Shown: positions 32,404 through 41,822, numbered from the stretch's first letter. The stretch: 44,746 nucleotides of DNA from MGBC131033 sp910585655 (GCA_949502025.1 CATBCG010000074.1:1-44746), one strand, 5' to 3'. Notes: generated from the letters alone by a model not told the origin. Translations and numbers: made by a program.

Positions 32404-34083
32404 TTGAGAACAAAAAAAGAAGCAAAAGCCAGTTTAAACGGTTTAAAAATCATTCCGTTAGGCGGCTTGGAACAGATTGGGATGAACATTACTGCCTTTG
32501 AATATGAGGATAGTATTGTGGTTGTGGACTGCGGGCTTTCCTTTCCGGAGGATGAGATGTTAGGAATCGATCTGGTGATTCCGGATGTGGAATATTTAAA
32601 GCAAAATTTATCCAAAGTAAAGGGCTTTGTCATTACGCACGGACACGAGGATCATATCGGCGCGCTGCCATACGTACTGCGGGATATCAACGTTCCGGTT
32701 TACGCGACCAAGCTGACTATGGCGATCATTGAAAATAAGCTAAAGGAACACAACCTGGTTAAAACAACAAAGCGTAAGATTATCAAATACGGACAGTCCA
32801 TCAATTTAGGATGTTTCCGGATTGAGTTTATCCGTATCAATCACAGTATTGCCGATGCGGCGGCGCTGGCTATTTATTCTCCTGCCGGAACCGTATTCCA
32901 TACCGGAGATTTTAAGGTGGATTACACCCCGGTTTTTGGCGACACCATTGATTTGCAGCGGATTGGAGAGATTGGGAAGAAGGGCGTCCTGGCTTTAATG
33001 TGCGACAGTACGAATATTATGCGTCCTGGTTTTACGATGTCGGAGCGTACGGTAGGAAAGACCTTTGATAATATATTTGCAGACAATATGCGTCAGCGGA
33101 TCATTGTGGCTACGTTTGCGTCTAATGTAGACCGGGTGCAGCAAATCATCAATTCTGCCGAAAAATACAACCGCAAGGTAGTCATCGAAGGACGCAGCAT
33201 GGTCAACATCGTCAATATTGCCAGAGAATTAGGCTATATTACGGTAAAGGATACAACGATCATTGATATTGAACAGATGAAGAGCTACACCGACGAACAG
33301 ATTGTACTGATTACTACCGGAAGTCAGGGAGAGGCGATGGCGGCTCTGTCCCGGATGGCAGCTTCTATTCATAAAAAAGTCAGCATTAAGCCAGGAGATA
33401 CCATCATATTCAGTTCCAATCCGATTCCTGGAAATGAAAAATCAGTCTCTAAGGTTATCAACGAACTGTCGATGAAGGGAGCAAACGTGATTTTCCAGGA
33501 TACTCATGTGTCTGGTCATGCCAGCCAGGAGGAAATCAAGCTGATCCATGCGCTGACCAAGCCAAACTATGTAATTCCGGTACATGGAGAATACTGGCAT
33601 TTGATCCGGCATGCAGAACTGGCGGAAAGTCTTGGTACGCCAAAGGAGAGGATTTTTGTCCTTTCTTCCGGAGATGTACTGGAACTGACCGAAGAGCAGG
33701 GAAAAGTCGTAGATCATGTAACAGCTCAGGGAATTTTGGTAGATGGTCTGGGAGTAGGCGACGTAGGCAATATTGTGTTACGCGACCGCCAGCATCTTTC
33801 CGAAAACGGTCTGATCATTATTGTTCTGACTTTAGAAAAAGGAAGTAATCAGGTTCTGGCAGGTCCGGATATTGTTTCAAGAGGTTTTGTTTATGTGAGA
33901 GAATCGGAAAATCTGATGGAAGAGGCGAGAGTCGTCGTCAATGAAGCTTTGGAAAAATGTATGTCCAGAAAGATTACAGACTGGGGCAAGATCAAAAATG
34001 AAATCAGGGATTCACTCGGTGACTATATCTGGAAGCAGACAAAGCGGAATCCGACGATCCTGCCGATTATTATGGAAGTATAA
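32404..34083 (+). CDS. rnj: Ribonuclease J
   Basis: The 559-residue metallo-beta-lactamase/beta-CASP ribonuclease has both endonuclease and 5'-3' exonuclease potential in mRNA decay and rRNA maturation. It starts LKIIPLGGLEQIGMNITAFEY. The zinc motif is THGHEDHIGALPY (His79, His81, Asp83, His84), followed by FHTGDFKVDYTP, the beta-CASP region (NPIPGNEKSV, VSGHASQEE) and the metal-binding PVHGEYWHL. The C-terminal domain is complete. The start is TTG after GGAGGTGCAGGAA. Confidence 0.95.
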   Translation: MRTKKEAKASLNGLKIIPLGGLEQIGMNITAFEYEDSIVVVDCGLSFPEDEMLGIDLVIPDVEYLKQNLSKVKGFVITHGHEDHIGALPYVLRDINVPVYATKLTMAIIENKLKEHNLVKTTKRKIIKYGQSINLGCFRIEFIRINHSIADAAALAIYSPAGTVFHTGDFKVDYTPVFGDTIDLQRIGEIGKKGVLALMCDSTNIMRPGFTMSERTVGKTFDNIFADNMRQRIIVATFASNVDRVQQIINSAEKYNRKVVIEGRSMVNIVNIARELGYITVKDTTIIDIEQMKSYTDEQIVLITTGSQGEAMAALSRMAASIHKKVSIKPGDTIIFSSNPIPGNEKSVSKVINELSMKGANVIFQDTHVSGHASQEEIKLIHALTKPNYVIPVHGEYWHLIRHAELAESLGTPKERIFVLSSGDVLELTEEQGKVVDHVTAQGILVDGLGVGDVGNIVLRDRQHLSENGLIIIVLTLEKGSNQVLAGPDIVSRGFVYVRESENLMEEARVVVNEALEKCMSRKITDWGKIKNEIRDSLGDYIWKQTKRNPTILPIIMEV

Positions 34084-34112
34084 GCAGTAGTTAATCTTTT
34101 TGAAAAATCGAG

Positions 34113-34514
34113 GTGTTGAATTTGGCGAAAAAAAGTGCTGCGACAAAAGTCGTATTGGATATCACCAGTATGGTGCTGCATTTGCTGTTGAATATTGTTT
34201 TTTTTATCGTAGTGGTTATGTTGGTGGTAAAGTTTAGTCAGATTGCCTATGATTTTTCTTATCAAGTATTTGGCTCCGTACGGGTATCGGAGGAAAACGG
34301 GCGGGAATACGAACTGACTATTTCAGAGGGAGAATCTACGATGCGGGTGGCAGCGAAGCTAGAGCAGAACCGGATTATCGTCAATCGGTTTTCCTTTTTC
34401 CTCCGCGCCAAACTGATGAAGAAAAATATTCTTCCCGGCACTTATAACGTAAACGCTTCGATGGATTACGATGAAATCTATGCGGTCATTGCCCCGGCGG
34501 CGCAGCCGAATTGA
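34113..34514 (+). CDS. MltG-like membrane protein without catalytic domain
   Basis: The 133-residue protein has an N-terminal membrane helix (about 17-48, LLLNIVFFIVVVMLVVKFS) followed by a LysM-like domain resembling the first extracellular domain of the endolytic transglycosylase MltG: LTISEGESTMRVAAKLEQNRII, SFFLRAKLM, LPGTYNVNASMDYDEIYAVI. It ends there, so the catalytic half with its Glu is missing. Short forms occur in Clostridia at this locus, equivalent to B. subtilis yrrL. A regulatory or structural role in peptidoglycan synthesis is possible. The start is TTG at 34113. Confidence 0.8.
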   Translation: MLNLAKKSAATKVVLDITSMVLHLLLNIVFFIVVVMLVVKFSQIAYDFSYQVFGSVRVSEENGREYELTISEGESTMRVAAKLEQNRIIVNRFSFFLRAKLMKKNILPGTYNVNASMDYDEIYAVIAPAAQPN

Positions 34515-34531
34515 AGCCGCCAGGGGAGAGA

Positions 34532-34575
34532 AATCCTTACTGATTTTCTGAAGAGAAGGTTGGTAAGGGTTTTTC
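34532..34575 (+). terminator. Hairpin with T-tract between the MltG-like gene and trmR
   Basis: AATCCTTAC pairs with GTAAGGGTT, with inner TTCT/AGAA pairing, followed by TTTTT. It may be a partial terminator or attenuator within the gene cluster. Confidence 0.55.
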
Positions 34576-34608
34576 ATATGGGTAAAAAGGAAAAGGAGAC
34601 ATAAGCCG

Positions 34609-35304
34609 ATGTTAGACCAGGAACGCTTTGATATCTATATAGATTCTCTGTCTGCAGAACTGCCGGAACCGCTTGGCGCCTTAGAGCAAGAAGCACTGGC
34701 GGCAGGAGTGCCGATCATCCGAAAGGCGACGCAAAGCCTGCTGGCTTTTTTATTGGTAAAAGATCAGCCAAAGCGTATTTTAGAAATTGGGACAGCAGTC
34801 GGATTTTCTGCATTGTTTATGAAAGCTCATTTACCAAAGGATGCCAGAATCACTACGATAGAAAAAGTAGAAATGCGTCTGGTAGAGGCGAGGAAAAATC
34901 TGGAAGCCTATGATCCGGAGGGAGCCATTGCTTTAGTAGAAGGAGAGGCACAGGAGATACTAAACCGGCTGGCAAAAGAGCAGCCAGGCAGCTTTGATTT
35001 TATTTTTATGGATGCAGCAAAGGGGCAGTACCCTTATTTTTTACCGCCGGTTTTAACGTTGCTGTCCGAAGATGGTATGCTGGTATCCGACAACATTCTC
35101 CAGGAGGGGGATATTTTGGAATCCCGTTACGCAGTTACGAGACGGGATCGAACCATTCACAGCCGGATGAGGGAGTATCTGTATACTCTGACGCATACGC
35201 CGGAGCTGAAAACGGTGCTGCTGCAGGTAGGGGACGGCGTAGCGCTGACGGTACGGGAGCATCAGAAAAATAGAGAAGGAAAGAGAAAGAGGGAAAAAGT
35301 ATGA
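34609..35304 (+). CDS. trmR: O-methyltransferase, TrmR-like (tRNA 5-hydroxyuridine)
   Basis: The 231-residue class I SAM methyltransferase resembles caffeoyl-CoA O-methyltransferases. Motifs are ILEIGTAVGFSALFM (SAM), FDFIFMDAAKGQYPYFLP and SDNILQEGDILE (divalent metal/substrate). In B. subtilis the same gene position holds TrmR (YrrM), which methylates 5-hydroxyuridine at tRNA position 34 to 5-methoxyuridine. The coupled downstream U32 gene (ATGA overlap) probably supplies the hydroxylation, so the same role is inferred here. The ATG follows AAGGAG. Confidence 0.83.
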   Translation: MLDQERFDIYIDSLSAELPEPLGALEQEALAAGVPIIRKATQSLLAFLLVKDQPKRILEIGTAVGFSALFMKAHLPKDARITTIEKVEMRLVEARKNLEAYDPEGAIALVEGEAQEILNRLAKEQPGSFDFIFMDAAKGQYPYFLPPVLTLLSEDGMLVSDNILQEGDILESRYAVTRRDRTIHSRMREYLYTLTHTPELKTVLLQVGDGVALTVREHQKNREGKRKREKV

Positions 35305-36566
35305 ATAAAAACCGGAAGCCGGAACTGCTCATGCCAGCCAGTAATTTAGAAGTATTGCAGGTAGCCGTTCGCTATGGAGCAGACGCCGTTTATATCGGCG
35401 GAGAGATGTACGGGCTGCGGGCAAAGGCAAAAAACTTTTCCAAAGAGGACATGCAGGCAGGCATCGCCTATGCACATCAGTATGGAAAAAGGGTATACGT
35501 TACTGCTAATATTACCGCACATAATGCGGATTTGGCAGGAGTGAGGCAATATTTTGAAGAGCTAAAGGAAATTAAGCCGGATGCTTTGATTATTTCCGAT
35601 CCGGGCGTGTTTGAGCTGCAGCAGGAGATTTGCCCGGAGATTGAGGCTCATATCAGCACCCAGGCAAACAATGTCAATTACGCCACATATCGGTTCTGGC
35701 AGCGGATGGGAGCCAAGCGGGTCGTTTCAGCCAGGGAATTATCGTTGGATGAAATTCGGGAGATCCGCGAACATATCCCGGACGATTTGGAGATCGAAAC
35801 TTTTGTACATGGGGCGATGTGTATTTCCTATTCGGGGCGCTGCTTGCTTAGCAACTATATGACAGGGCGGGATGCAAACCTGGGCGCCTGTACACATCCG
35901 TGCCGCTGGAAATACTATCTGGTAGAGGAAAACCGTCCGGGAGAATATATGCCGGTAGAAGAAAACGACCGCGGGACGTATATTTTTAATTCCAAGGATT
36001 TGTGTATGATCGAACATATTCCGGAGTTGATTGCTGCCGGGATCGACAGTTTTAAGGTAGAAGGACGAATGAAAACGGCGCTGTATGTGGCGACGGTAGC
36101 CAGAGCCTACCGCCAGGCGATAGACGACTATGTAGAAAACCCGGAACGCTATCAAAGCCGTTTGGCTGATTACCGGGAGGAAGTGGCAAAATGTACGAAC
36201 CGGAGATTTACCACTGGTTTTTTCTTTGGGAAACCAAGCGAAGATGCCCAGATTTATGATAGCAATACTTATGTGAAAGAGTATGTTTATTTGGGAACGA
36301 TAGGAAGAATATACGAGAAGAACGGGCAGGAAAATGGCGGAAAAAAAGTGGCAGTTTTGGAGCAGCGGAATAAATTTTCCGTCGGGGACGTAGTAGAGAT
36401 TATGAAGCCGGACGGGCAAAATATCCATGCCAAAGTGCTGCAAATGACGGATAAAGACGGAAAGCCGATGGAGAGCTGCCCACACCCGCAGCAGGAAATT
36501 CATGTGGTGTTTGAGGCAGACGTAGAGCCGATGGATTTGATTCGTACCAAGGTAGAGGAAGTTTAA
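35301..36566 (+). CDS. trhP: U32 family protein, probable tRNA hydroxylation enzyme (TrhP-like)
   Basis: The 421-residue protein has the U32 hallmarks: PELLMPASNLEVLQVAVRYG, GADAVYIGGEMYGLR, ISTQANNVN, and the signature FVHGAMCISYSGRCLLSNY followed by GACTHPCRWKY. The cysteines suit an iron-sulfur cluster. Members of this clade (YrrN/YrrO, TrhP) make 5-hydroxyuridine at tRNA position 34 with prephenate as cofactor source, and others are annotated as peptidase. The overlap with the methyltransferase gene favours the tRNA role. One U32 gene is present here, whereas B. subtilis has two adjacent. Confidence 0.85.
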   Translation: MNKNRKPELLMPASNLEVLQVAVRYGADAVYIGGEMYGLRAKAKNFSKEDMQAGIAYAHQYGKRVYVTANITAHNADLAGVRQYFEELKEIKPDALIISDPGVFELQQEICPEIEAHISTQANNVNYATYRFWQRMGAKRVVSARELSLDEIREIREHIPDDLEIETFVHGAMCISYSGRCLLSNYMTGRDANLGACTHPCRWKYYLVEENRPGEYMPVEENDRGTYIFNSKDLCMIEHIPELIAAGIDSFKVEGRMKTALYVATVARAYRQAIDDYVENPERYQSRLADYREEVAKCTNRRFTTGFFFGKPSEDAQIYDSNTYVKEYVYLGTIGRIYEKNGQENGGKKVAVLEQRNKFSVGDVVEIMKPDGQNIHAKVLQMTDKDGKPMESCPHPQQEIHVVFEADVEPMDLIRTKVEEV

Positions 36567-36633
36567 AATCAAGTTCTTATCCATTTATGCTGGTAAGCAT
36601 AATTTGTAGCCGTTTAAATCAGAAAAAGGGGTT

Positions 36634-37584
36634 TTACAAATAGCGGGAAGGTGTCGTTCCTTTATAACGCCGAAACAGGCGGATAAAATAGCTGGTATCA
36701 TGAAAGCCGCACAAAAGGGCAATCTGGGTAATGCTTTCTTTGGTAGAAGCAAGTAGATGGCAGGCATGGTCGATTCGATAACGGTTGACATATTCCATCG
36801 GGGTATAGAGGGTGGCTGCTTTAAAAAAACGACATAAATATTTGGCGTTTAGACCGGCGGCGCGGGCAAGCTGGTCTAAGGAAATCGGCTCTGAAAAATG
36901 CTCTTCGATATAAAGAAGAGTATTTTTTATTTTCTGGGAGGAATTCCAGGAGAAGGCAGTATCCTCCGGTTTTTCAAAATAGTCTTCGGCAAACAAAAGA
37001 CCAAAAAGCTGATAGAGCAATCCGATTACCTGGAACTGGTAGCCTGCCGGAAGGGATTCGTTTTGCAAAATAGCGATATCATAACCCGGATCATAGTCCG
37101 ACTCTTTTGCCATTGGCGGCTTTAAGTGAAGGGCAGGAAAGGAGAGAGAACCATGCAGCAGAGCAAATAGGGTTTCACAGATCTTGTGCAGACCAGGTTT
37201 TTGGGAGAGATTTGGCCGGACAGTAAGTTCTCGTGTTTCCAAAAGACGGCGTTTTTCCGGGCAGAGGGGCCATTGCTCAAAAAGACGTTCTGCTGAAAAG
37301 ACAATCGTTTCATAGAGACAATTTGCGGTTTCGGCGCTGTGCAGAACTTCCCCATAAAGAAAATAAAAGGTATGTTCCGAAAGTTCATAGAGGGTTCCGT
37401 TGATAGAAAGCTGCATGGAACCGCTGATCACATGCACCAATTCACATTCGGGATGCCAGTGGAGGGGGATAGCGTCGTTTGGCAGGATAAACGGGGAATA
37501 AAAATAAGCTACCGGAAATTCGGCAGTTCCGTGTTGTCGTTTTTGCCGGTATTGGCTGTACCAGGAATAAGAAGATTGTTTCAT
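36634..37584 (-). CDS. AraC-family regulator
   Basis: The 316-residue protein has an N-terminal cupin ligand domain (PLHWHPECELVHVISGSMQL, TFYFLYGEVLHSAET, about 35-100) and a C-terminal double helix-turn-helix (about 215-312: EHFSEPISLDQLARAAGLNA, CRFFKAATLYTPMEYVNRYR, SITQIALLCGFHDTSYFIRL). It lies divergent from the GH31 alpha-xylosidase gene and probably activates it in response to a sugar. The start at 37584 is an ATG after AGGAGG; the preceding TTG codon belongs to the leader. Confidence 0.87.
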   Translation of the reverse strand: MKQSSYSWYSQYRQKRQHGTAEFPVAYFYSPFILPNDAIPLHWHPECELVHVISGSMQLSINGTLYELSEHTFYFLYGEVLHSAETANCLYETIVFSAERLFEQWPLCPEKRRLLETRELTVRPNLSQKPGLHKICETLFALLHGSLSFPALHLKPPMAKESDYDPGYDIAILQNESLPAGYQFQVIGLLYQLFGLLFAEDYFEKPEDTAFSWNSSQKIKNTLLYIEEHFSEPISLDQLARAAGLNAKYLCRFFKAATLYTPMEYVNRYRIDHACHLLASTKESITQIALLCGFHDTSYFIRLFRRYKGTTPSRYL

Positions 37585-37681
37585 CAAAATTGCCTCCTAT
37601 TAGGAAAAAGAATGTATCAAAAAAGTGAATATCGTTCTATTTTATTCCAGTATACTACTAGCGGAGTAAGCTGTCAAAGCG

Positions 37682-37687
37682 TATAAT
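37682..37687 (+). promoter_or_regulatory. Probable -10 box of the GH31 gene
   Basis: TATAAT lies 33 bp before the GH31 start. No good -35 is visible at the expected distance (TAGCGG), which fits a promoter that needs an activator such as the divergent AraC protein. Confidence 0.4.
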
Positions 37688-37720
37688 AAGGCTATATTTG
37701 TAGAACAGGAGGATGCAAGG

Positions 37721-40117
37721 ATGAAGTTTAGCAATGGGGAATGGTTGATGAAGGAGGGAGGCGCCTGTTTTGCCGCTTCTCAGATTTATTTTATCAAAAA
37801 AGAGCCAAACCGGGTAGCCATGACAGCGCCTTCGATGCCGATTCGGCACCGTGGTATGACGTTGGGTGGTGTTAATCTGACGATTGAAGTAACGGCTCCG
37901 ATGCCGGATACGCTGCGGGTAAAAACTTCTCATTACTTAGGGGTACAAGACAGAGCGCCGGGCTTTGAACTAAATTTAGCGGATCTGCCGTTGGAAGTAG
38001 AGGAAACGGAAGATATGCTTACGATCCGAAACGGCGGCATAACCTTGGAAATCCAGAAAGACAATGCGTGTATGACCTATTATCGGCAAAAGGCGGATGG
38101 GACAGGCAGAGAGCAGATTACCAGCAGCGGATTCCGGGATTTGGCTTATATGAAAACCGATTGGAAAGGGCTTGCTTATGACGACGGCGGGCTGCATGAT
38201 ACGTATATGCGGGAGCAGCTTACTCTTTCCGTAGGGGAAGCGATTTACGGCATGGGAGAGCGATTTACTCCATTTGTGAAAAACGGTCAGTCCGTGGAAA
38301 TCTGGAATCGAGACGGAGGTACTTCTACCGACCAATCTTATAAAAATATTCCGTTTTATATTTCCAATCGTGGCTATGGTATTTTTGTCAACCATCCGGA
38401 AAAGGTGGAGTTTGAAATAGCCTCGGAACATGTGATGAAGACAGCGCTTTCCGTGCCGGGAGAAAGCCTGGATTTCTTCCTGATCAATGGACCGACCATG
38501 AAGGAAGTGCTGATGCGCTATACTGATTTGACCGGAAAGCCAGCGCTTCCGGCTCCTTGGACGTTTGGTCTTTGGCTGTCTACTTCCTTTACCACAGACT
38601 ACGATGAAAAAACGGTCAACAGTTTTGTAGACGGGATGTTTGAGCGGGATATTCCGCTTAATGTATTTCATTTTGACTGTTTTTGGATGAAGGAATTTGC
38701 CTGGTCGGATTTTACCTGGGATTCTCGTGTATTCCCGGATCCAAAGGGAATGTTGGCACGGTTAAAGGAAAAAGGGCTAAAAATCTGTGTTTGGATCAAC
38801 AGTTATATCGGGCAGGAGTCTGTTTTGTTTGAGGAAGGTATGAAAAACGGCTATTTCCTCAAGCGTCCGAACGGTAATGTGTGGCAATGGGATATGTGGC
38901 AGCCGGCAATGGCGATTGTCGATTTTACGAATCCTGCTGCCTGCAAGTGGTATCAGGACAAGCTGGAGGTTCTCCTGGATATGGGCGTGGACTGTTTTAA
39001 GACAGATTTTGGCGAACGGATTCCGACAGAGGTAGTGTACTACAACGGAGCCGACCCGGTAAAAATGCACAACTATTATACTTATTTATATAATAAGACT
39101 GTTTATGAATTACTGGAACGGAAAAAAGGAAAGGAAGAGGCAGTGCTGTTTGCCCGTTCAGCAACGGCAGGTGGACAGAAATTCCTGGTTCACTGGGGCG
39201 GTGATTGCTCCTCAAACTATGAATCTATGTCAGAAAGCCTACGCGGAGGTCTTTCCTTAACGATGTCCGGGTTTGGCTATTGGAGCCATGATATCGGAGG
39301 ATTTGAAGCGACGTCTACGCCGGACGTCTATAAGAGATGGGCGGCATTTGGTTTGCTTTCCTCCCATTCGAGGCTGCATGGAAGCGGTTCCTACCGGGTG
39401 CCGTGGGCTTATGATGAGGAGTCTGTAGAGGTACTGCGCTTTTTTACAAAGCTTAAAGCGTCGCTGATGCCATATCTTTACCGAAATGCGGTGGAAACTT
39501 CTAACAGCGGTGTGCCGATGATGAGAAGTATGGTGCTGGAATATCCAAATGATCCGGTCTGCACGTATCTGGATCGCCAATATTTCATAGGAGATTCCCT
39601 GCTGGTAGCTCCGATTTTTCATCCGGAGGGAGAGGCAGAGTTTTATTTGCCGGAAGGAACCTGGACGAACTACCTGACAGGAGAGCAAAAAGAGGGCGGG
39701 CGCTATATCAGAGAACATCACGGATATCTTAGTATTCCGCTCTATGTAAAGGAAAACAGTATTATTGCTTCTGGAACAGGAGAAAAAGGCGCCGTATATG
39801 AATATACAAAGGACGTCGCTTTAAAAGCGTATGCAATCAAGGACGGAAGCGCAGCTTCTACGACCGTTTATAATGGAAAAGCCGAGGCAGAATTGTTTGT
39901 TTCTATAAAGCGGGAGAAAAACAACCTGGAGATTTCCTTAAAAGGTTTGGCAACAAGCATCGGCAGCAGCCGGATCGTGCTGGTAGGAGAGACCGTCGTC
40001 TCGGCAGAAGGAGCCAGAATAAGCGAGGAGGAAGGTCAGACCACGCTTATGCCGGAAGGATGCAGCGGGGAGGATCAGATGAAAAGGGAAATTACGATTC
40101 ATGTTCAGCTAGGATAA
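37721..40117 (+). CDS. GH31 alpha-xylosidase (YicI-like)
   Basis: The 798-residue glycoside hydrolase family 31 enzyme is cytoplasmic (no signal peptide). The N-terminal beta-sandwich includes YGMGERFTPFVKNGQSVEIW. The barrel follows: NVFHFDCFWMKEF, the nucleophile Asp429 in CFKTDFGERIPTE, and the acid/base Asp495 in HWGGDCSSNYESMSE. The spacing of 66 residues equals that of E. coli YicI (416/482), and the KTDFGERIPT motif is specific for alpha-xylosidases. It probably releases xylose from isoprimeverose or other xyloglucan fragments. It ends with a beta domain and is followed by a terminator. Confidence 0.92.
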   Translation: MKFSNGEWLMKEGGACFAASQIYFIKKEPNRVAMTAPSMPIRHRGMTLGGVNLTIEVTAPMPDTLRVKTSHYLGVQDRAPGFELNLADLPLEVEETEDMLTIRNGGITLEIQKDNACMTYYRQKADGTGREQITSSGFRDLAYMKTDWKGLAYDDGGLHDTYMREQLTLSVGEAIYGMGERFTPFVKNGQSVEIWNRDGGTSTDQSYKNIPFYISNRGYGIFVNHPEKVEFEIASEHVMKTALSVPGESLDFFLINGPTMKEVLMRYTDLTGKPALPAPWTFGLWLSTSFTTDYDEKTVNSFVDGMFERDIPLNVFHFDCFWMKEFAWSDFTWDSRVFPDPKGMLARLKEKGLKICVWINSYIGQESVLFEEGMKNGYFLKRPNGNVWQWDMWQPAMAIVDFTNPAACKWYQDKLEVLLDMGVDCFKTDFGERIPTEVVYYNGADPVKMHNYYTYLYNKTVYELLERKKGKEEAVLFARSATAGGQKFLVHWGGDCSSNYESMSESLRGGLSLTMSGFGYWSHDIGGFEATSTPDVYKRWAAFGLLSSHSRLHGSGSYRVPWAYDEESVEVLRFFTKLKASLMPYLYRNAVETSNSGVPMMRSMVLEYPNDPVCTYLDRQYFIGDSLLVAPIFHPEGEAEFYLPEGTWTNYLTGEQKEGGRYIREHHGYLSIPLYVKENSIIASGTGEKGAVYEYTKDVALKAYAIKDGSAASTTVYNGKAEAELFVSIKREKNNLEISLKGLATSIGSSRIVLVGETVVSAEGARISEEEGQTTLMPEGCSGEDQMKREITIHVQLG

Positions 40118-40130
40118 CGAAATAGTCAAA

Positions 40131-40175
40131 AAAGGGCAGGCAGCTAGTTTAGATAGACTGGCTGTCCTTTTTTGT
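40131..40175 (+). terminator. Terminator after the GH31 gene
   Basis: AAAGGGCAGGCAG pairs with CTGGCTGTCCTTT, with one mismatch and one G-U pair, followed by TTTTG. Confidence 0.75.
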
Positions 40176-40236
40176 ATCATAGTTTTCTGTAAGATTCTCT
40201 GCTCAATCTATAGTATATAGGTAGGAGGTGAAAACT

Positions 40237-40794
40237 ATGGAGGATGCTCAGATTTTGGAATTGTTTTACGCGCGTTCGGAGCGGGCGATTACAGAGCTGG
40301 CGCAGAAATACGGCGGAGTATGTCAAAAAATAGCAGGTCGGATTTTAAATAACAGCGAGGACGCCGAAGAGTGTGTAAACGATGCGTATTTAGGAGCCTG
40401 GAATACAATACCGCCCCAGAAGCCGGATTATCTGCCGGGCTATCTGTACCGGATTGTGCGGAACCTTTCTCTTGCTAAGTACCACAGCAATACCGCGGCG
40501 AAACGGAACAGCCTGTACGACGTGGCGTTGGAGGAACTAGAGGACTGTATTCCGGGAGGTTCGTCTGTAGAAGAGGAAGTAGCGGGAAAAGAATTAGCGT
40601 TTCTTTTGAATCGGTTTTTGGGAACGTTGAACCGGGAGAATAGAATATTGTTTGTAAGGCGTTACTGGTATGCAGATTCTATCGGAGAGCTTGCAGAGCG
40701 TTTTGGCGCCAGCAGTAATGCCATTTCTGTCCGGCTTTCCAGGGTACGGGGAAAGTTAAAAAAATTTTTGGAAAGGGAGGGATATCAATTATGA
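40237..40794 (+). CDS. ECF-type RNA polymerase sigma factor
   Basis: The 185-residue sigma-70 family protein has region 2 (GRILNNSEDAEECVNDAYLGAWNTI, LPGYLYRIVRNLSLAKYH) and region 4 (YWYADSIGELAERFGASSNAISVRLSRVRGKLKKFL). It has no region 1 or 3, as in ECF sigma factors. The ATG at 40237 has GGAGGTG at a good distance; the GTG at 40228 lies inside that site. The next gene begins within its stop codon (ATGA), so its product is the likely control partner. Confidence 0.88.
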   Translation: MEDAQILELFYARSERAITELAQKYGGVCQKIAGRILNNSEDAEECVNDAYLGAWNTIPPQKPDYLPGYLYRIVRNLSLAKYHSNTAAKRNSLYDVALEELEDCIPGGSSVEEEVAGKELAFLLNRFLGTLNRENRILFVRRYWYADSIGELAERFGASSNAISVRLSRVRGKLKKFLEREGYQL

Positions 40795-41822
40795 AAAAGA
40801 AAGAAGTTATTTTTCAGGCAATCAGCAACCTTGAGGAAAGATATCTCCGGGAAGCAGAGGAGCCTATGTCGGAAAAGGGCTATAAAATAAGGAGGACGGC
40901 AGGCAGTAGATGGATAGCGGCAGCCGTACTTGGTTTCTGCCTGTTGGCAGGAGGAATCGGAGCAGCCTGTTATTCTTCCGATAAACTTCCGTTTCGTCAG
41001 TGGTTTCGCAGCGAAAATTCGCCGTTGGATTCTTTTCTTATAAAAGCATATGCCTCTGGAAGTGAGGAGGAACTAACGGCTGCCGGCGCAGTGATGACTA
41101 CCGGAAGTATTCGTGATAGCGGAGAACAGGTTGGGCATCCCCTGATGTTTTATTTGTCCGGCGAACAGATTGAAAGTGTACGTTTTTCCTGTGAGAAGCA
41201 GCAGCTTTCGTTTTGGGACTGGACAGAGAAAAGAGAAGAATATGGTTTGGCGAGAAATTTTACGATTCCTTATGGCGAACATACAGAAGACTATTATTAT
41301 TTGAGAATTGATTGGGAGCCAACCGGTATTTTGGAGGCTTTAGAGGAGGGAAATACGATTGCCACGCTGCAACAGGAGCTGCGGGAGGATCGGATTGTAA
41401 TGGAAATTGTCTTTGCCGATAAAACAACAGCAGTGAAAATCATTCAAATCTCTCTACTAGATGACGGCAGATTTTTTGCAGTATTTGACGATTATGTCAT
41501 TCAAGAGGAGGATACCTTTGTCAAGCGGGCGGACGATGAAAGTATTCAAAAACAGTCGGAAAAAAAACTGTTGCAAATCCAAGAGCAGGAGAAAGAGGAA
41601 GAAGAACATGCAGATATTGATCCGGAGGCAAAAAAAGTTGCTAGGGCATATTATGAGGGAACGGTATTAGAGGTGGTGACAATGGAGGTGGCAAGCAGCA
41701 GCGAGGAAAAAATAGTTTTTTCTGTTTGTGTCAGTAAGGGAGGCGTACTTCAGGAGCCGAACCGAACGATAACCTTAGAATGGCAGGATGGAAGCTGGGA
41801 GGTAACAGGAGAAGGGTATTGA
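40791..41822 (+). CDS. Single-pass membrane protein, probable anti-sigma factor
   Basis: The 343-residue protein has a cytoplasmic N-terminus of about 40 residues (EVIFQAISNLEERYLREAEE), one membrane helix at about 41-62 (WIAAAVLGFCLLAGGIGAAC) and an external domain of about 280 residues without a known family. The external part has an acidic, Glu-rich stretch near 260-275 (QIQEQEKEEEEHADID). Coupling to the ECF sigma gene and this topology fit an anti-sigma factor that holds the sigma until a signal arrives. The classic ZAS zinc motif (HxxxCxxC) is not visible, so this assignment rests on context. Confidence 0.7.
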   Translation: MKKKEVIFQAISNLEERYLREAEEPMSEKGYKIRRTAGSRWIAAAVLGFCLLAGGIGAACYSSDKLPFRQWFRSENSPLDSFLIKAYASGSEEELTAAGAVMTTGSIRDSGEQVGHPLMFYLSGEQIESVRFSCEKQQLSFWDWTEKREEYGLARNFTIPYGEHTEDYYYLRIDWEPTGILEALEEGNTIATLQQELREDRIVMEIVFADKTTAVKIIQISLLDDGRFFAVFDDYVIQEEDTFVKRADDESIQKQSEKKLLQIQEQEKEEEEHADIDPEAKKVARAYYEGTVLEVVTMEVASSSEEKIVFSVCVSKGGVLQEPNRTITLEWQDGSWEVTGEGY

